A stretch of 54,986 bases of DNA from Bacillota bacterium (GTDB lineage Bacteria > Bacillota > Clostridia > Christensenellales > SZUA-584). Shown here one piece after another: positions 1 to 8,736 of this stretch. The position numbers were made by a program, and so were the translations under genes. Every line of letters starts with the position of its first letter. The stretch's first letter is position 1. Below the pieces are notes generated by a model that was not told where the DNA came from, did not search any database, and saw nothing but the letters and a program-made list of their open reading frames with translations. The stretch is from NCBI GenBank assembly GCA_023399095.1, contig JAEWQS010000100.1, positions 1-54,986 on the forward strand. The letters are read 5' to 3'.

Positions 1-447
1 CAGGGCAGCGACTTAACGATTCTCTCGGTCGGCGCGACGCTTTACCGCGTCATGGACGCCGTGAAGCTGTTTGCGGCGCATGGCATCAGCGTAGAAGTCA
101 TCGATGCGCGCAGCCTTGTGCCGTTCAACTACGAGAAAGTGATCGAATCCGTCAAGAAGACGGGCCGCATCATGATCACGGGCGATGCCTGTGAGAGAGG
201 CTCTCACCTAAACGACTTCGCGCGCAATATCACCGAGCTTGCGTTCGATTATCTGGATGCGCCGCCGGTGGTCGTGGGTGCGAAGAACTGGATCACGCCT
301 GCGCATGAACTGGAAGATTATTTCTTCCCGCAGCCGTTCTGGTACGTGGATGCGTTCCATGAGAGAATCAGCCCGATTCCGGGCTACACACCCCAGCACA
401 ACTTCACCGAGCTTGAGCAGATTAATACCAACAAGCGCGGCGTATAA
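1..447 (+). CDS. 2-oxoacid dehydrogenase E1 component beta subunit, C-terminal part (5' end outside window)
   Basis: The reading frame is open from base 1 and ends at tandem TAA stops, so this is the 3' part of a gene that begins upstream. The 148 visible residues match the C-terminal transketolase-like domain of E1 beta subunits of the pyruvate, acetoin or branched-chain 2-oxoacid dehydrogenase complexes. Visible features are the start of the domain (LTILSVGATLY), the VIDARSLVPFN stretch and the conserved end of the fold with a P-F-W-Y-V region. In this family the beta subunit pairs with E1 alpha to bind thiamine diphosphate and decarboxylate the 2-oxoacid. Which acid is used cannot be told from this fragment. 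A rho-independent terminator follows about 80 bases downstream, so the gene is probably last in its operon. Confidence 0.88.
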   Translation, partial: QGSDLTILSVGATLYRVMDAVKLFAAHGISVEVIDARSLVPFNYEKVIESVKKTGRIMITGDACERGSHLNDFARNITELAFDYLDAPPVVVGAKNWITPAHELEDYFFPQPFWYVDAFHERISPIPGYTPQHNFTELEQINTNKRGV

Positions 448-449
448 TA

Positions 450-483
450 ACGGGTTCCCGGAAAACGTTAGCATTTTGGGGTG
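450..483 (+). repeat. Fragment of a dispersed hairpin repeat (related to 34186-34216)
   Basis: The sequence just after the E1 beta stop resembles the ccccaaaag-ttag-cttttgggg hairpin inside the dispersed repeat at 34107-34259. Here the hairpin is degenerate: the left arm reads cccggaaaac and the right arm gcattttgggg. The match is short, so common ancestry is likely but not certain. Confidence 0.4.
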
Positions 484-528
484 AAATAGCGATCTCTAAC
501 CATATATACAACTCAAATGAAATGAAGG

Positions 529-559
529 ACGGCGAAGCTTAAAAGCTTCCGCCGTTTTT
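529..559 (+). terminator. Rho-independent terminator after the E1 beta gene
   Basis: An interrupted stem (ACGGCG-a-AGCTT paired with AAGCT-tc-CGCCGT) is followed by five T residues. It lies 80 bases after the stop codon and reads in the gene's direction. Confidence 0.75.
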
Positions 560-648
560 CATATGTATGGCGCGGCATACTTCGCACGCCGGAATATGCA
601 TGCATGATAAGGCCTCGGCCAAGAACTAAAGCCATGGGATGCTATTCC

Positions 649-735
649 ACTTCGTAGTCACTTCGTTCAGCATGACATAAGCAACTTTGAGCAGTCAGCA
701 GCTTATTGTCACTCTGAGCCTGCGGCGAAGAGTCT
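649..735. repeat. Imperfect TGTCA(T/C)nCTGA-type interspersed repeat
   Basis: Contains gtcacttcgttcagcatgaca and, about 30 bases on, tgtcactctgagcctgcggc followed by gaagagtct. These are two half-elements of the widespread TGTCATTCTGAGCGAAGCGAAGAATCT family seen between genes in many bacterial genomes. The second copy in the window is at 10336-10425. The half-sites here point away from each other, unlike in that copy. Confidence 0.55.
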
Positions 736-742
736 GAAAAAC

Positions 743-1639
743 TTAATTCTCCGTATAATCACCGAACTCAATCAGTTTTCCGTTTGCATCATATACACCA
801 TCGGCATCTGTCTCTTTACTGCCGTAAATGGTTTTGCGGTATGTAAAGCCCGAGTTACCCACCACTTCGGCATAGATGGATATGGCGTCTTCATATTCAA
901 CATTTGGGAATCTCTTATTGAACGGAATGGATATTGTGTATGGAATCTCATTCTCCAATTCTTTTGGGTTTGCCATGTCTTCCGCCCACACTTCTTTTCC
1001 TTCTTTTATTGCATAGAATCTTGCCGATTTCACTGTATCTCTAGAATCGGTATTTAAAGACATTTCTATGACGCCATTTATTAACAAGGTATTGTTATCA
1101 AGATAACAATCAATCATAGGCTCTGCTGTTAAGTTGTTTTGCAATACCGAACCAGCAGATATAATTTCGGACAGAACTTCTGTGTTGCTTATACCGCCTT
1201 GCTGAAACGTCACAGAAGCTTCGCTGACCTCAAAGAGTGAAACCGATAAAGATGTTGCATATGCGTTACCGCTTTGCGTCATGGGCACTTTTTTATCACC
1301 AATATATAAGACAGCAGTGGTATCTGCGGAGTATTCTTTAGGGGTCACGGTCACCGACACATCGCATTTGAGTGTTTGTGCGTTTGGATCGTTGTAAGCA
1401 ATGGAATATCCCGCTATAAGGCTTTCCTGCTCATCCAGCATCGTTTGAATATTGGATGTCATGGAATCCATCTGAGCGCCAACATTGCCGATCTGACTGA
1501 GAAAAGTTGAATTGCTGTTCAATGTGTTGTTTTTTAGCTCTGCAAAGTTCTGATTAAAAACACTGACCAATATGATGCCAAATATGATGATAGCGGCGAG
1601 TATGGCACTGAGAAGCGCGATAACGGTCTTGGAATTCAT
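743..1639 (-). CDS. Membrane-anchored extracytoplasmic protein of unknown function
   Basis: A 298-residue protein that I do not recognise. One hydrophobic segment at residues about 7-29 (IALLSAILAAIIIFGIILVS) forms an uncleaved signal anchor. A polar, probably helical stretch (30-85) with spaced Asn, Gln and Leu follows. The rest is Thr/Ser/Val-rich, alternating and beta-like, ending in an acidic tail. The topology is N-in, C-out, so most of the protein sits outside the membrane. The start is supported by a GAGGAGA ribosome site about nine bases upstream. It stands alone, convergent with the E1 beta gene and divergent from the pfp leader, between two repeat-rich spacers. Function cannot be assigned. 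Confidence 0.75.
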   Translation of the reverse strand: MNSKTVIALLSAILAAIIIFGIILVSVFNQNFAELKNNTLNSNSTFLSQIGNVGAQMDSMTSNIQTMLDEQESLIAGYSIAYNDPNAQTLKCDVSVTVTPKEYSADTTAVLYIGDKKVPMTQSGNAYATSLSVSLFEVSEASVTFQQGGISNTEVLSEIISAGSVLQNNLTAEPMIDCYLDNNTLLINGVIEMSLNTDSRDTVKSARFYAIKEGKEVWAEDMANPKELENEIPYTISIPFNKRFPNVEYEDAISIYAEVVGNSGFTYRKTIYGSKETDADGVYDANGKLIEFGDYTEN

Positions 1640-1824
1640 AAAGTGTATCTCCTCACTTCTTATTAATGTTATACAATAATACCATAAATATATAATATGT
1701 GGATTATATAGTAAAGTGAGACGTTTGGTTCGTTACAGGCTTTTGTCATGGCGGTATGATGGCTGGAGATGAAAAAAGAACAGATGTTCGCCAGAAATTA
1801 TGTTTGCTTTTTCGCTGTCATTTA

Positions 1825-1833
1825 TGCTATAAT
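1825..1833 (+). promoter_or_regulatory. Extended -10 promoter candidate, far upstream of pfp
   Basis: TGcTATAAT is a perfect extended -10 element. No good -35 hexamer is visible at 17 bases. If used for pfp it would give a leader of about 415 nt made largely of repeats. Confidence 0.4.
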
Positions 1834-1856
1834 ACGCTTTGAAATGGCAGGATAGA

Positions 1857-2127
1857 AGGCCGTGCCGCATGCAGGTACGGCTTGCGCTTGTCGAAAAACC
1901 TACGGTTTTCCGCCAGTTTACCGGTTTTGCTTGTTCCTCGCAAACTCGAAACTACACAAAACCGCAAGGTGTGGGCTACGCGGGCACAGCCCGTCTTGCC
2001 CACGGATTATATTTTAAGGCTTTTGTTGACAGCCTAGGGCCGTGCCGCTTAGGGGTACGGCTCTTCATTATGAAAACGAGAGACACTCAATATGTGTGAA
2101 ATTGGGTCGGCGTACCCTAAGGGGCAC
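1857..2127. repeat. GGCCGTGCCGC..GGTACGGC hairpin units flanking the dispersed repeat
   Basis: A ~25-base unit (ggccgtgccgc, then agg.gtacggct) occurs at 1857-1882 and again in the same orientation at 2037-2062. The two bracket the dispersed repeat like long direct repeats. A third, inverted and diverged version (gtaccctaaggggcac) lies at 2112-2127. Each unit can fold as gccgt/acggc. This 618-base gene-free stretch (1640-2257) holds the promoter candidate at 1825, these units and the 46-bp tandem repeat; I see no gene in it. Confidence 0.55.
1886..2005 (+). repeat. Dispersed ~120-150 bp repeat, copy 1
   Basis: Begins gcttgtcgaaaaacctac and runs through cgccagtttaccggttttgc, ttcctcg, aaac and tgtgggct-cg-c-gg to acccgtc-like and cacgga-like ends. 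The same order of blocks occurs at 34107-34259. That copy carries an extra ~25-base hairpin insert and small changes. Neither copy has a plausible gene, so this is a non-coding repeat family. Confidence 0.65.
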
Positions 2128-2130
2128 ACT

Positions 2131-2222
2131 GTGGAAACTAGCCCCTATGGTTCGAGGATTGTGAAATCGGGCCGGCGTGGAAACCGGCCCCTACGGTTTA
2201 TGGATTGTGAAATTGGGCCGGC
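2131..2222 (+). repeat. Two tandem 46-bp repeat units in the pfp leader
   Basis: Units 2131-2176 and 2177-2222 each begin gtggaaac and end gggccggc, with gcccctaYggtt and ggattgtgaaat between. They differ at only a few positions. A shortened third unit (cccctacggttt) runs to about 2234, and the tail of an earlier one (tgtgaaattgggtcggc) lies at 2095-2111. The core ggccggcgtggaaaccggcc is self-complementary. Short GGCC-rich repeats of this kind are common in Clostridia. Confidence 0.75.
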
Positions 2223-2257
2223 CCCTACGGTTTGAGAATTATGAGGAGATTGACATC

Positions 2258-3541
2258 ATGAAGAAAAATGCACTTGTGGCCCAATCGGGTGGGCCTTCGC
2301 CCGTCATCAACGCATCGCTGCTCGGCGTGATCGACGCTTGCAGACAGCATTCGGACAGCATCGGTCGCATTTATGCGGCATGGCACGGTATCGAAGGTGT
2401 GTTGTTTGAAGAGCTGATTGATATGGGTGCTCAGGACGACAGGGAATTAAGACTTCTTCGGAACACGCCTGCGTCGGGCAGCATCGGCACCTGCCGGTAT
2501 AAGCTCAAGCCCGATCAGCAGGAGGATTTTCAGCGCATCATCGACGTGCTGCGCGCCCACGATATCGGCTACTTCTTCTACATCGGCGGCAACGATTCTA
2601 TGGACACCGCGGCGCGTGTGTCCAAGCTGGCACAGGAAGAAGGGTATGAGCTGATCGTGGTGGGTGTACCAAAAACGATTGATAACGATGTGGGGGATGA
2701 AGCCTTCACGATCATCGACCATACGCCGGGCTACGGAAGTGCCGCGCGTTACTGGGCGATGAATCTGCAGAATATCGAAGAGGAAAACCGCGCCATGGGC
2801 GTGTCCGAATGTGTGAGCGTCCATCAGGCCATGGGGCGTCAGTCTGGCTGGATCACAGCGGCGGCTCGTCTCGGAGACCCGGATAGAAAAACACCGCTTC
2901 AGCTTTATTTTGCCGAGGCGAAGAAAACCATAGAGGAGCTCGCCGACAACGTCAACGAGCAATTAAAGCGCGACGGGCGCTGCATCGTGATCGTCAATGA
3001 AGGCTACGACGCGGGCGAACTGGGTGCGCGCCACGACGGCTTTGGCCATGTCGAATACGGCGCAAGCGAAACCACAGCTGTGCAGCAGGTGACAAATTAC
3101 CTGAACAGCCACGGCCTTAAAGCACGGGGTCAGGCCACGTGTCAGCAGGTGGGTGTGATGCAGCGCGACGCGTCCATATACGCGTCCAAGGTGGATATCG
3201 AGGAAGCGTATCAGGTGGGTACTAAGGCCGTCGAAATCGCGATGACTGACGGCACGGGCTATATGGCGACGATATTGCGCCGTCCGGGCGATAAATACGA
3301 GATTTATTACGACAAAGTGCTGCTCGAAATTGTAGCGAACTCGGTGCGTTATCTGCCGAAAAGCTGGCTTGCGCCCAGCGGTATCGATGTCACCGACGAC
3401 TTCATCAAATATGCCAAGCCGCTGATCGGCGACGGCTGGCCGGATGTGCCCATGGAGAACGGTCTCCAGCGCTTTGCACGATTGGACATCAAGTTTATTG
3501 ACAAAAAATTAGGCGGTTATACGCCTTGCACATTAAGATAA
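2258..3541 (+). CDS. pfp: Pyrophosphate-type 6-phosphofructokinase
   Basis: A 427-residue PfkA-fold enzyme that phosphorylates fructose 6-phosphate in glycolysis. The substrate-discriminating motifs point to pyrophosphate rather than ATP: GGND at residues 110-113, where ATP enzymes have GGDG, and PKTIDND at 138-144, where ATP enzymes have PGTIDND. The N-terminal loop AQSGGPSPVIN and the MGRQSGW substrate motif are present. The PPi reaction is reversible, as is common in anaerobes. I chose the ATG at 2258 because GAGGAGA lies eight bases upstream and the family sequence starts with KKNALVAQSGG. The frame is open further upstream, but that part only reads through the 46-bp repeats. A Dabb protein and uvrBA follow closely. 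Confidence 0.93.
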   Translation: MKKNALVAQSGGPSPVINASLLGVIDACRQHSDSIGRIYAAWHGIEGVLFEELIDMGAQDDRELRLLRNTPASGSIGTCRYKLKPDQQEDFQRIIDVLRAHDIGYFFYIGGNDSMDTAARVSKLAQEEGYELIVVGVPKTIDNDVGDEAFTIIDHTPGYGSAARYWAMNLQNIEEENRAMGVSECVSVHQAMGRQSGWITAAARLGDPDRKTPLQLYFAEAKKTIEELADNVNEQLKRDGRCIVIVNEGYDAGELGARHDGFGHVEYGASETTAVQQVTNYLNSHGLKARGQATCQQVGVMQRDASIYASKVDIEEAYQVGTKAVEIAMTDGTGYMATILRRPGDKYEIYYDKVLLEIVANSVRYLPKSWLAPSGIDVTDDFIKYAKPLIGDGWPDVPMENGLQRFARLDIKFIDKKLGGYTPCTLR

Positions 3542-3554
3542 GGAGTGAAATATT

Positions 3555-3860
3555 ATGGCTGTTCATCATATCGTTTATTTTAAATTTAAGGAGACTGCGA
3601 GCCCGGCTGACGTGGCCAAACACATGGAGGCGTTTGCAGCGCTTTCCGAAACGATTCCGGGTATTGTTTCGTATTCTGCGGGAAAGACGCTGCGCGTTGA
3701 CTATGAAGCAACGGGAGACTATGACACCATGCATTGCCTGAAGTGCGAATCTGAGCAGGCATTGGAAGGTTATTTTCATCATGACGCGCATCAGAATTTC
3801 ATTGAAGAATATAAGCATTTATGGCAGGATGTGCTTGTTGTCAATGCGCAAGAAGACTAA
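3555..3860 (+). CDS. Dabb (stress-responsive alpha/beta barrel) domain protein
   Basis: A 101-residue single-domain protein matching the Dabb family of dimeric ferredoxin-like barrels. It opens with HHIVYFKFKE, the usual first strand, and has the conserved distal block H-x-H-Q-x-F (HHDAHQNFIEEY) near residues 75-87. Family members are small cytoplasmic proteins, some linked to stress or small-molecule binding, often without a known role. AAGGAGTG precedes the ATG by seven bases. It lies 13 bases after pfp and 16 before uvrB, so it is cotranscribed with both. The pfp link may be metabolic, but nothing in the sequence proves this. Confidence 0.82.
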   Translation: MAVHHIVYFKFKETASPADVAKHMEAFAALSETIPGIVSYSAGKTLRVDYEATGDYDTMHCLKCESEQALEGYFHHDAHQNFIEEYKHLWQDVLVVNAQED

Positions 3861-3876
3861 AAAGAGGTTCTAGGTT

Positions 3877-5832
3877 GTGAATTTTAAGCTCCAGTCAAAA
3901 TACAAACCGGCGGGCAGCCAGCCCGAGGCAATTGACGCGCTTGTGGCTGGCATTGAAGCGGGCAAAAAAGCACAGGTGCTGCTGGGCGTGACGGGCAGCG
4001 GCAAAACGTTCACAATGGCGAACGTGATCGAGCGTGTGCAGCGCCCGACGCTGGTGCTTGCCCATAACAAGACGCTGGCGGCGCAGCTTTGCAGCGAATT
4101 CCGCGAGTTTTTCCCCGAAAACGCCGTCGAGTTCTTTGTGTCTTATTATGATTACTATCAGCCGGAGGCGTATGTGCCGGGCAAGGATTTATACATCGAA
4201 AAAGATGCAAGCATCAATGATGAGATTGACCGTCTGCGCCACAGCGCGACATCCGCGCTGCTCGAACGCAAGGACGTAATCGTGGTCGCGTCCGTTTCCT
4301 GCATCTATTCCATCGGTGACCCGGAAGAGTACAACGGCATGAGTATTTCGCTTCGTCCGGGTATGAGTATCAAGCGTGATGATTTTCTCACGCGCCTTGT
4401 GGACATCAATTACACGCGCGGCGACATGGACTTTGTGCGCGGACGCTTTCGTGTGCGTGGGGACACTGTGGAGGTTTTTCCCGCAAACACAATGGAAAAA
4501 GCCGTGCGCGTTGAGTTTTTTGGCGACGAAGTGGAGCGCATACTCGAAATCGAAGTGGTGACGGGGCGCGCGCTGGCCACACGTGAGCATATCGCGATTT
4601 TCCCTGCCACGCATTACGCCGTGGAACGTGAATCTATGCTAGAAAAGCTGGACGATATACGCGACGACATGATGGCTCAGGTAGAGTTATTTAAATCCCA
4701 GAACAAGCTGCTGGAAGCCGAACGGATCAAGCAACGCACCGTTTATGATATGGAAATGCTGCGCGAGCTGGGATATTGCAGCGGCATCGAAAACTACTCG
4801 CGGTATTTCGACGGGCGCAAGCCCGGCGATCCGCCATATACGCTGCTCGACTTCTTCCCGGACGATTTTTTACTGATTGTGGACGAATCGCATGTGATGC
4901 TGCCTCAGGTGCGCGCCATGTATAAGGGCGATTATTCGCGCAAGGACATGCTCGTGCAATACGGCTTCCGCTTGCCTTCCGCTTACGACAACAGGCCGCT
5001 CAAGTTTGAGGAGTTTGAGAAGCGGCAGGGGCAAACGGTGTTTGTAAGCGCCACACCCGCTTTATACGAACGCGAGCTTGCAGGCAGCGTGGTGGAGCAG
5101 ATTGTGCGGCCCACAGGCTTGCTGGATCCCCAGATCACCGTGGTGCCAGCCAATGGACAGGTGGAGCATTTACTGGGTGAGATACGCGCCGTGGTCAAAC
5201 AGGGCTTCCGCGTGCTCGTCACGACGCTGACAAAGAAAATGGCCGAGCGCTTGACGGACTATTATAAGGAGCTGGGACTGCGTGTCAAATACATGCACAG
5301 CGATATCGATACGATGGAGCGCATGGAGATTATACGCGGACTGCGCATGGGCGAGTTTGATGTCCTCGTGGGCATCAATCTGCTGCGAGAGGGGCTTGAT
5401 CTGCCCGAGGTAGCCTTGGTGGCCGTGCTGGATGCCGACAAGGAAGGCTTCCTGCGCAACGAAACGTCGCTGGTGCAGACCATCGGGCGTGCCGCACGAA
5501 ATGTGGAGGGGCGCGTCATCATGTACGCGGACAGAATCACAGGCTCGATGAGCCGCGCGATTGACGAAACGGAACGACGCCGCGAAAGGCAGATGGCGTA
5601 TAATGAAGAGCACGGCATCACACCGCAGACGATCATCAAAGAGACCTACAACATGATCGAGATCACCAAGCCCGTGAAAGATACGGAGAAGCTTTCTCAT
5701 GCCGAGGCGGTTAAGAAAGCGGCGATCATAGAAAAGCAGATGCGTCAGGCGGCTATCGAGCTCGAATTCGAGACGGCAGCTGCGCTTCGGGATGAACTGT
5801 TCAGACTCAAGGAAATCATCAGAAAAGGATAG
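3877..5832 (+). CDS. uvrB: Excinuclease ABC subunit B
   Basis: A 651-residue UvrB, close to the usual 650-670. UvrB is the damage-verifying helicase-like subunit of nucleotide excision repair; it is loaded by UvrA and then recruits UvrC. Visible motifs: Walker A GVTGSGKT (37-44), the YYDYYQPEAYVP beta-hairpin region that clamps DNA, the DESH Walker B box (336-339), helicase motifs V/VI (REGLDLPE, QTIGRAARN), and a C-terminal UVR motif (about 610-645) that contacts UvrC. Translation starts at GTG 3877, since the conserved N-terminus NFKLQSKYKPAGSQP begins there and AGAGG lies about nine bases upstream. uvrA follows after 14 bases. uvrC is not in the window. Confidence 0.97.
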   Translation: MNFKLQSKYKPAGSQPEAIDALVAGIEAGKKAQVLLGVTGSGKTFTMANVIERVQRPTLVLAHNKTLAAQLCSEFREFFPENAVEFFVSYYDYYQPEAYVPGKDLYIEKDASINDEIDRLRHSATSALLERKDVIVVASVSCIYSIGDPEEYNGMSISLRPGMSIKRDDFLTRLVDINYTRGDMDFVRGRFRVRGDTVEVFPANTMEKAVRVEFFGDEVERILEIEVVTGRALATREHIAIFPATHYAVERESMLEKLDDIRDDMMAQVELFKSQNKLLEAERIKQRTVYDMEMLRELGYCSGIENYSRYFDGRKPGDPPYTLLDFFPDDFLLIVDESHVMLPQVRAMYKGDYSRKDMLVQYGFRLPSAYDNRPLKFEEFEKRQGQTVFVSATPALYERELAGSVVEQIVRPTGLLDPQITVVPANGQVEHLLGEIRAVVKQGFRVLVTTLTKKMAERLTDYYKELGLRVKYMHSDIDTMERMEIIRGLRMGEFDVLVGINLLREGLDLPEVALVAVLDADKEGFLRNETSLVQTIGRAARNVEGRVIMYADRITGSMSRAIDETERRRERQMAYNEEHGITPQTIIKETYNMIEITKPVKDTEKLSHAEAVKKAAIIEKQMRQAAIELEFETAAALRDELFRLKEIIRKG

Positions 5833-5846
5833 AGACAAAGATAACC

Positions 5847-8663
5847 ATGGATTATATTACAATAAAAGGCGCGAGAGAACATAACCTCAAAAACATTGAT
5901 ATCAAGATACCGCGCGACAAGTTGGTCGTGATTACGGGACTTTCAGGCAGCGGCAAATCGTCGCTTGCTTTTGATACCATCTATGCCGAGGGGCAGCGGC
6001 GCTATGTCGAATCGCTGTCGGCTTACGCGCGCCAGTTTTTGGGGCAGATGGACAAGCCGGATGTGGATTCCATCGACGGGCTGTCGCCCGCGATTTCTAT
6101 TGACCAGAAAACGACCAGCCGGAACCCGCGTTCCACTGTGGGCACGGTGACGGAGATTCACGATTATCTGCGTTTGCTGTTCGCGCGCGCGGGCGAGGTA
6201 CACTGCACCAAGTGCGGCAAAAAAATCGAGCGCCAGACGGTGGACCAGATCGTGGACGATATCATGAAGCGGCCCCAAGGCACGAAACTCATGATACTCG
6301 CTCCGGTGGTCAGCGGACGCAAGGGGCAGCACACAAAACTGCTGGAGGACTTGAGCCGCAGCGGCTACACCCGCGTTGTGGTAGACGGTTCCACCTATAC
6401 GCTGGACGAGGAAATCGTGCTGGACAAGAACAAAAAGCACACCATCGACGTGGTGATCGACCGTATCGTACTCAGCGGTGAAGCTGAAACGCGTCTGCAC
6501 GATTCCGTGGAAACAGGGCTTGCGCGCGGTGAAGGTATTGTCAAGATCGTAGATATGAGCGATAACAGCGAGCAGCGGTATTCGCAGAATTACGCATGTA
6601 TCGACTGCGGCATCAGCATTGAGGAGATTTCTCCGCGCATGTTCTCGTTCAACGCGCCGTACGGCGCGTGCCCGCACTGCCATGGCCTTGGTACCATCAT
6701 GAAAGTGGATGAAGACCTCGTTGTGCCGGATAAAACAAAATCGCTCGCGGACGGCGCGATACGCGTATCGGGTTGGAATTCGGCCTCGGGCGACAGCTGG
6801 GGCACGCAGTATTTCAAGGGCATGGCGCGCCATTTCGGCTTCGACATGGACATGCCGTTTGAGCAGCTCGACCGCAGCGTACAGGAGAAGATTCTTTACG
6901 GCACCGATGACGAGAGGTTCGAGGTAGATTACTCGTCCGATTACGGCAAAGGAACCTTCCTAAACCGTTTCGAAGGCATCATCCCGAACATCGAGCGGCG
7001 CTATATGCAAACCGAATCCGACGCGATGAAGGCTGAATATGAAAAATACATGGCGACGCTTGTTTGCCCCGAGTGCCAAGGCACGCGATATAAGCCGGAA
7101 CCGCTTGCGGTCAAAATCGGCGGAAAGAATATCGCGGAAGTATCCAACATGCCCATCAAAGAAGCGCGCAGCTTTTTCGATTCGCTCACGCTATCGCAAA
7201 AACAGCAGATAATCGCCGACAGGGTTTTGAAGGAGCTGCACGCGCGGCTCAACTTTCTGCTAAACGTCGGGCTTTCTTACCTGACGCTTTCGCGCGCCGC
7301 AGGCACACTCTCGGGCGGCGAAGCCCAGCGTATCCGTCTCGCGACGCAGATAGGATCGGGGCTTACGGGCGTGCTTTATATACTCGATGAACCCAGCATC
7401 GGTCTTCACCAGCGCGACAACGATAAGCTTCTTGGTACGCTCAAGGAGCTGCAATCGCTTGGCAACACGCTCATTGTCGTGGAGCACGACGAGGATACGA
7501 TGCGCAGCGCGGATTATGTGATCGACATGGGACCGGGCGCAGGTGTGCACGGCGGGCATGTCGTTTCGGCGGGCACACCTGAGGAGATCATGGCCGATGC
7601 TCAGTCCATCACGGGGCAGTATCTGTCGGGCGCAAAGAAGATCAACACGCCTGAAGAACGTCGCGATCCAAGTGGCTTTTTCACAATCGTGAACGCGTCG
7701 GAGAACAACCTGAAAAATATCGATATCACATTCCCGATGGGTGTGATCACCGCGGTGACGGGTGTGTCGGGCAGCGGCAAGTCCACGCTTGTTAATGAGA
7801 TTCTCTACAAAGCGCTTGCCAAGCGCATATACAAGGCCAAGGATAAGCCGGGTCTGCACGAGCGCATCGATGGGGTGGAGCAGATCGATAAGGTGGTCAA
7901 TATTGACCAGAGCCCAATCGGACGTACGCCGCGAAGCAATCCCGCGACATATACAGGTGTTTTCACGCAGATACGCGATTTGTTCGCGGCCACCAAGGAT
8001 GCCAAGGTGCGCGGTTTTGGCAAAGGCCGCTTCTCGTTTAACGTAAAGGGCGGACGATGTGAAGCGTGCGGCGGCGACGGCATCATCAAGATTGAGATGC
8101 ACTTTCTTCCCGACGTGTATGTGCCGTGCGAAGTCTGCAAGGGCGCGCGTTACAACCGTGAGACGCTCGAAGTCAAATACAAAGGAAAAAACATTCAGGA
8201 AGTGCTGGATATGACGGTGGAGGAAGCGCTTGAATTTTTTAACAGTATCCCCGCTATCAGCAATACTCTGCAGGTTATTTACGATGTGGGTCTTGGCTAT
8301 ATCCGCTTGGGTCAGCCGTCTACGACGCTATCGGGCGGTGAGGCGCAGCGCGTGAAGCTGGCGACGTACCTTTCCAAACGTCAGACGGGCAATACGCTGT
8401 TCATACTCGATGAACCGACAACGGGGCTGCATACCGATGATGTGAAAAAGCTTGTGGTCATTCTTTCGCGTCTTGCGGACAAAGGCAACACGGTAATCGT
8501 GATTGAGCATAATCTGGATGTCATCAAATGCGCGGATTACTGCATTGATTTGGGGCCGGACGGCGGAGACGGCGGAGGACGGGTTGTCGCAACGGGGACG
8601 CCCGAGCAGATCGCACAAAGCAAGGACAGCGCCACAGGGCATTATTTGGAAAAGGCGCTGTAA
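5847..8663 (+). CDS. uvrA: Excinuclease ABC subunit A
   Basis: A 938-residue UvrA, full length. It is the DNA-damage sensor ATPase that forms the A2B2 complex with UvrB. It has two ABC ATPase modules: the first Walker A is GLSGSGKS (31-38), and the second is GVSGSGKS in the C-terminal half. ABC signature LSGGEAQR occurs twice. Zinc-binding cysteine pairs are visible as CTKCGKK, as CIDCG with CPHCHGLG, and as the CEACGGDG/CEVCKGARYN module characteristic of UvrA. The start codon follows a weak AGGATAGAG site 14 bases after uvrB, which indicates translational coupling in a uvrBA operon. Nothing unusual. Confidence 0.98.
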   Translation: MDYITIKGAREHNLKNIDIKIPRDKLVVITGLSGSGKSSLAFDTIYAEGQRRYVESLSAYARQFLGQMDKPDVDSIDGLSPAISIDQKTTSRNPRSTVGTVTEIHDYLRLLFARAGEVHCTKCGKKIERQTVDQIVDDIMKRPQGTKLMILAPVVSGRKGQHTKLLEDLSRSGYTRVVVDGSTYTLDEEIVLDKNKKHTIDVVIDRIVLSGEAETRLHDSVETGLARGEGIVKIVDMSDNSEQRYSQNYACIDCGISIEEISPRMFSFNAPYGACPHCHGLGTIMKVDEDLVVPDKTKSLADGAIRVSGWNSASGDSWGTQYFKGMARHFGFDMDMPFEQLDRSVQEKILYGTDDERFEVDYSSDYGKGTFLNRFEGIIPNIERRYMQTESDAMKAEYEKYMATLVCPECQGTRYKPEPLAVKIGGKNIAEVSNMPIKEARSFFDSLTLSQKQQIIADRVLKELHARLNFLLNVGLSYLTLSRAAGTLSGGEAQRIRLATQIGSGLTGVLYILDEPSIGLHQRDNDKLLGTLKELQSLGNTLIVVEHDEDTMRSADYVIDMGPGAGVHGGHVVSAGTPEEIMADAQSITGQYLSGAKKINTPEERRDPSGFFTIVNASENNLKNIDITFPMGVITAVTGVSGSGKSTLVNEILYKALAKRIYKAKDKPGLHERIDGVEQIDKVVNIDQSPIGRTPRSNPATYTGVFTQIRDLFAATKDAKVRGFGKGRFSFNVKGGRCEACGGDGIIKIEMHFLPDVYVPCEVCKGARYNRETLEVKYKGKNIQEVLDMTVEEALEFFNSIPAISNTLQVIYDVGLGYIRLGQPSTTLSGGEAQRVKLATYLSKRQTGNTLFILDEPTTGLHTDDVKKLVVILSRLADKGNTVIVIEHNLDVIKCADYCIDLGPDGGDGGGRVVATGTPEQIAQSKDSATGHYLEKAL

Positions 8664-8736
8664 AAGCAATGTTCTTGTTACAAAGATATCAAATGTGGGT
8701 ATAGAACCTTGTGTATTGACTTAGCCGGAGGCTCTC

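Noticed and set aside
1839..2099. 86-codon open frame in the pfp upstream region
   Set aside because: It lies across the repeat units and the dispersed repeat, has no ribosome site and reads as low-quality protein; better explained as repeat DNA.
2131..2234. CRISPR array
   Set aside because: Only two full units in direct contact without spacers; a tandem repeat, not a CRISPR.
2177..2257. Possible 27-residue N-terminal extension of pfp
   Set aside because: The frame is open, but it encodes the 46-bp repeat and the strong GAGGAGA site fits the ATG at 2258.
5170..8102. Long minus-strand open frames inside uvrB and uvrA
   Set aside because: They arise from the codon pattern of G+C-rich genes; the plus-strand products are unambiguous.
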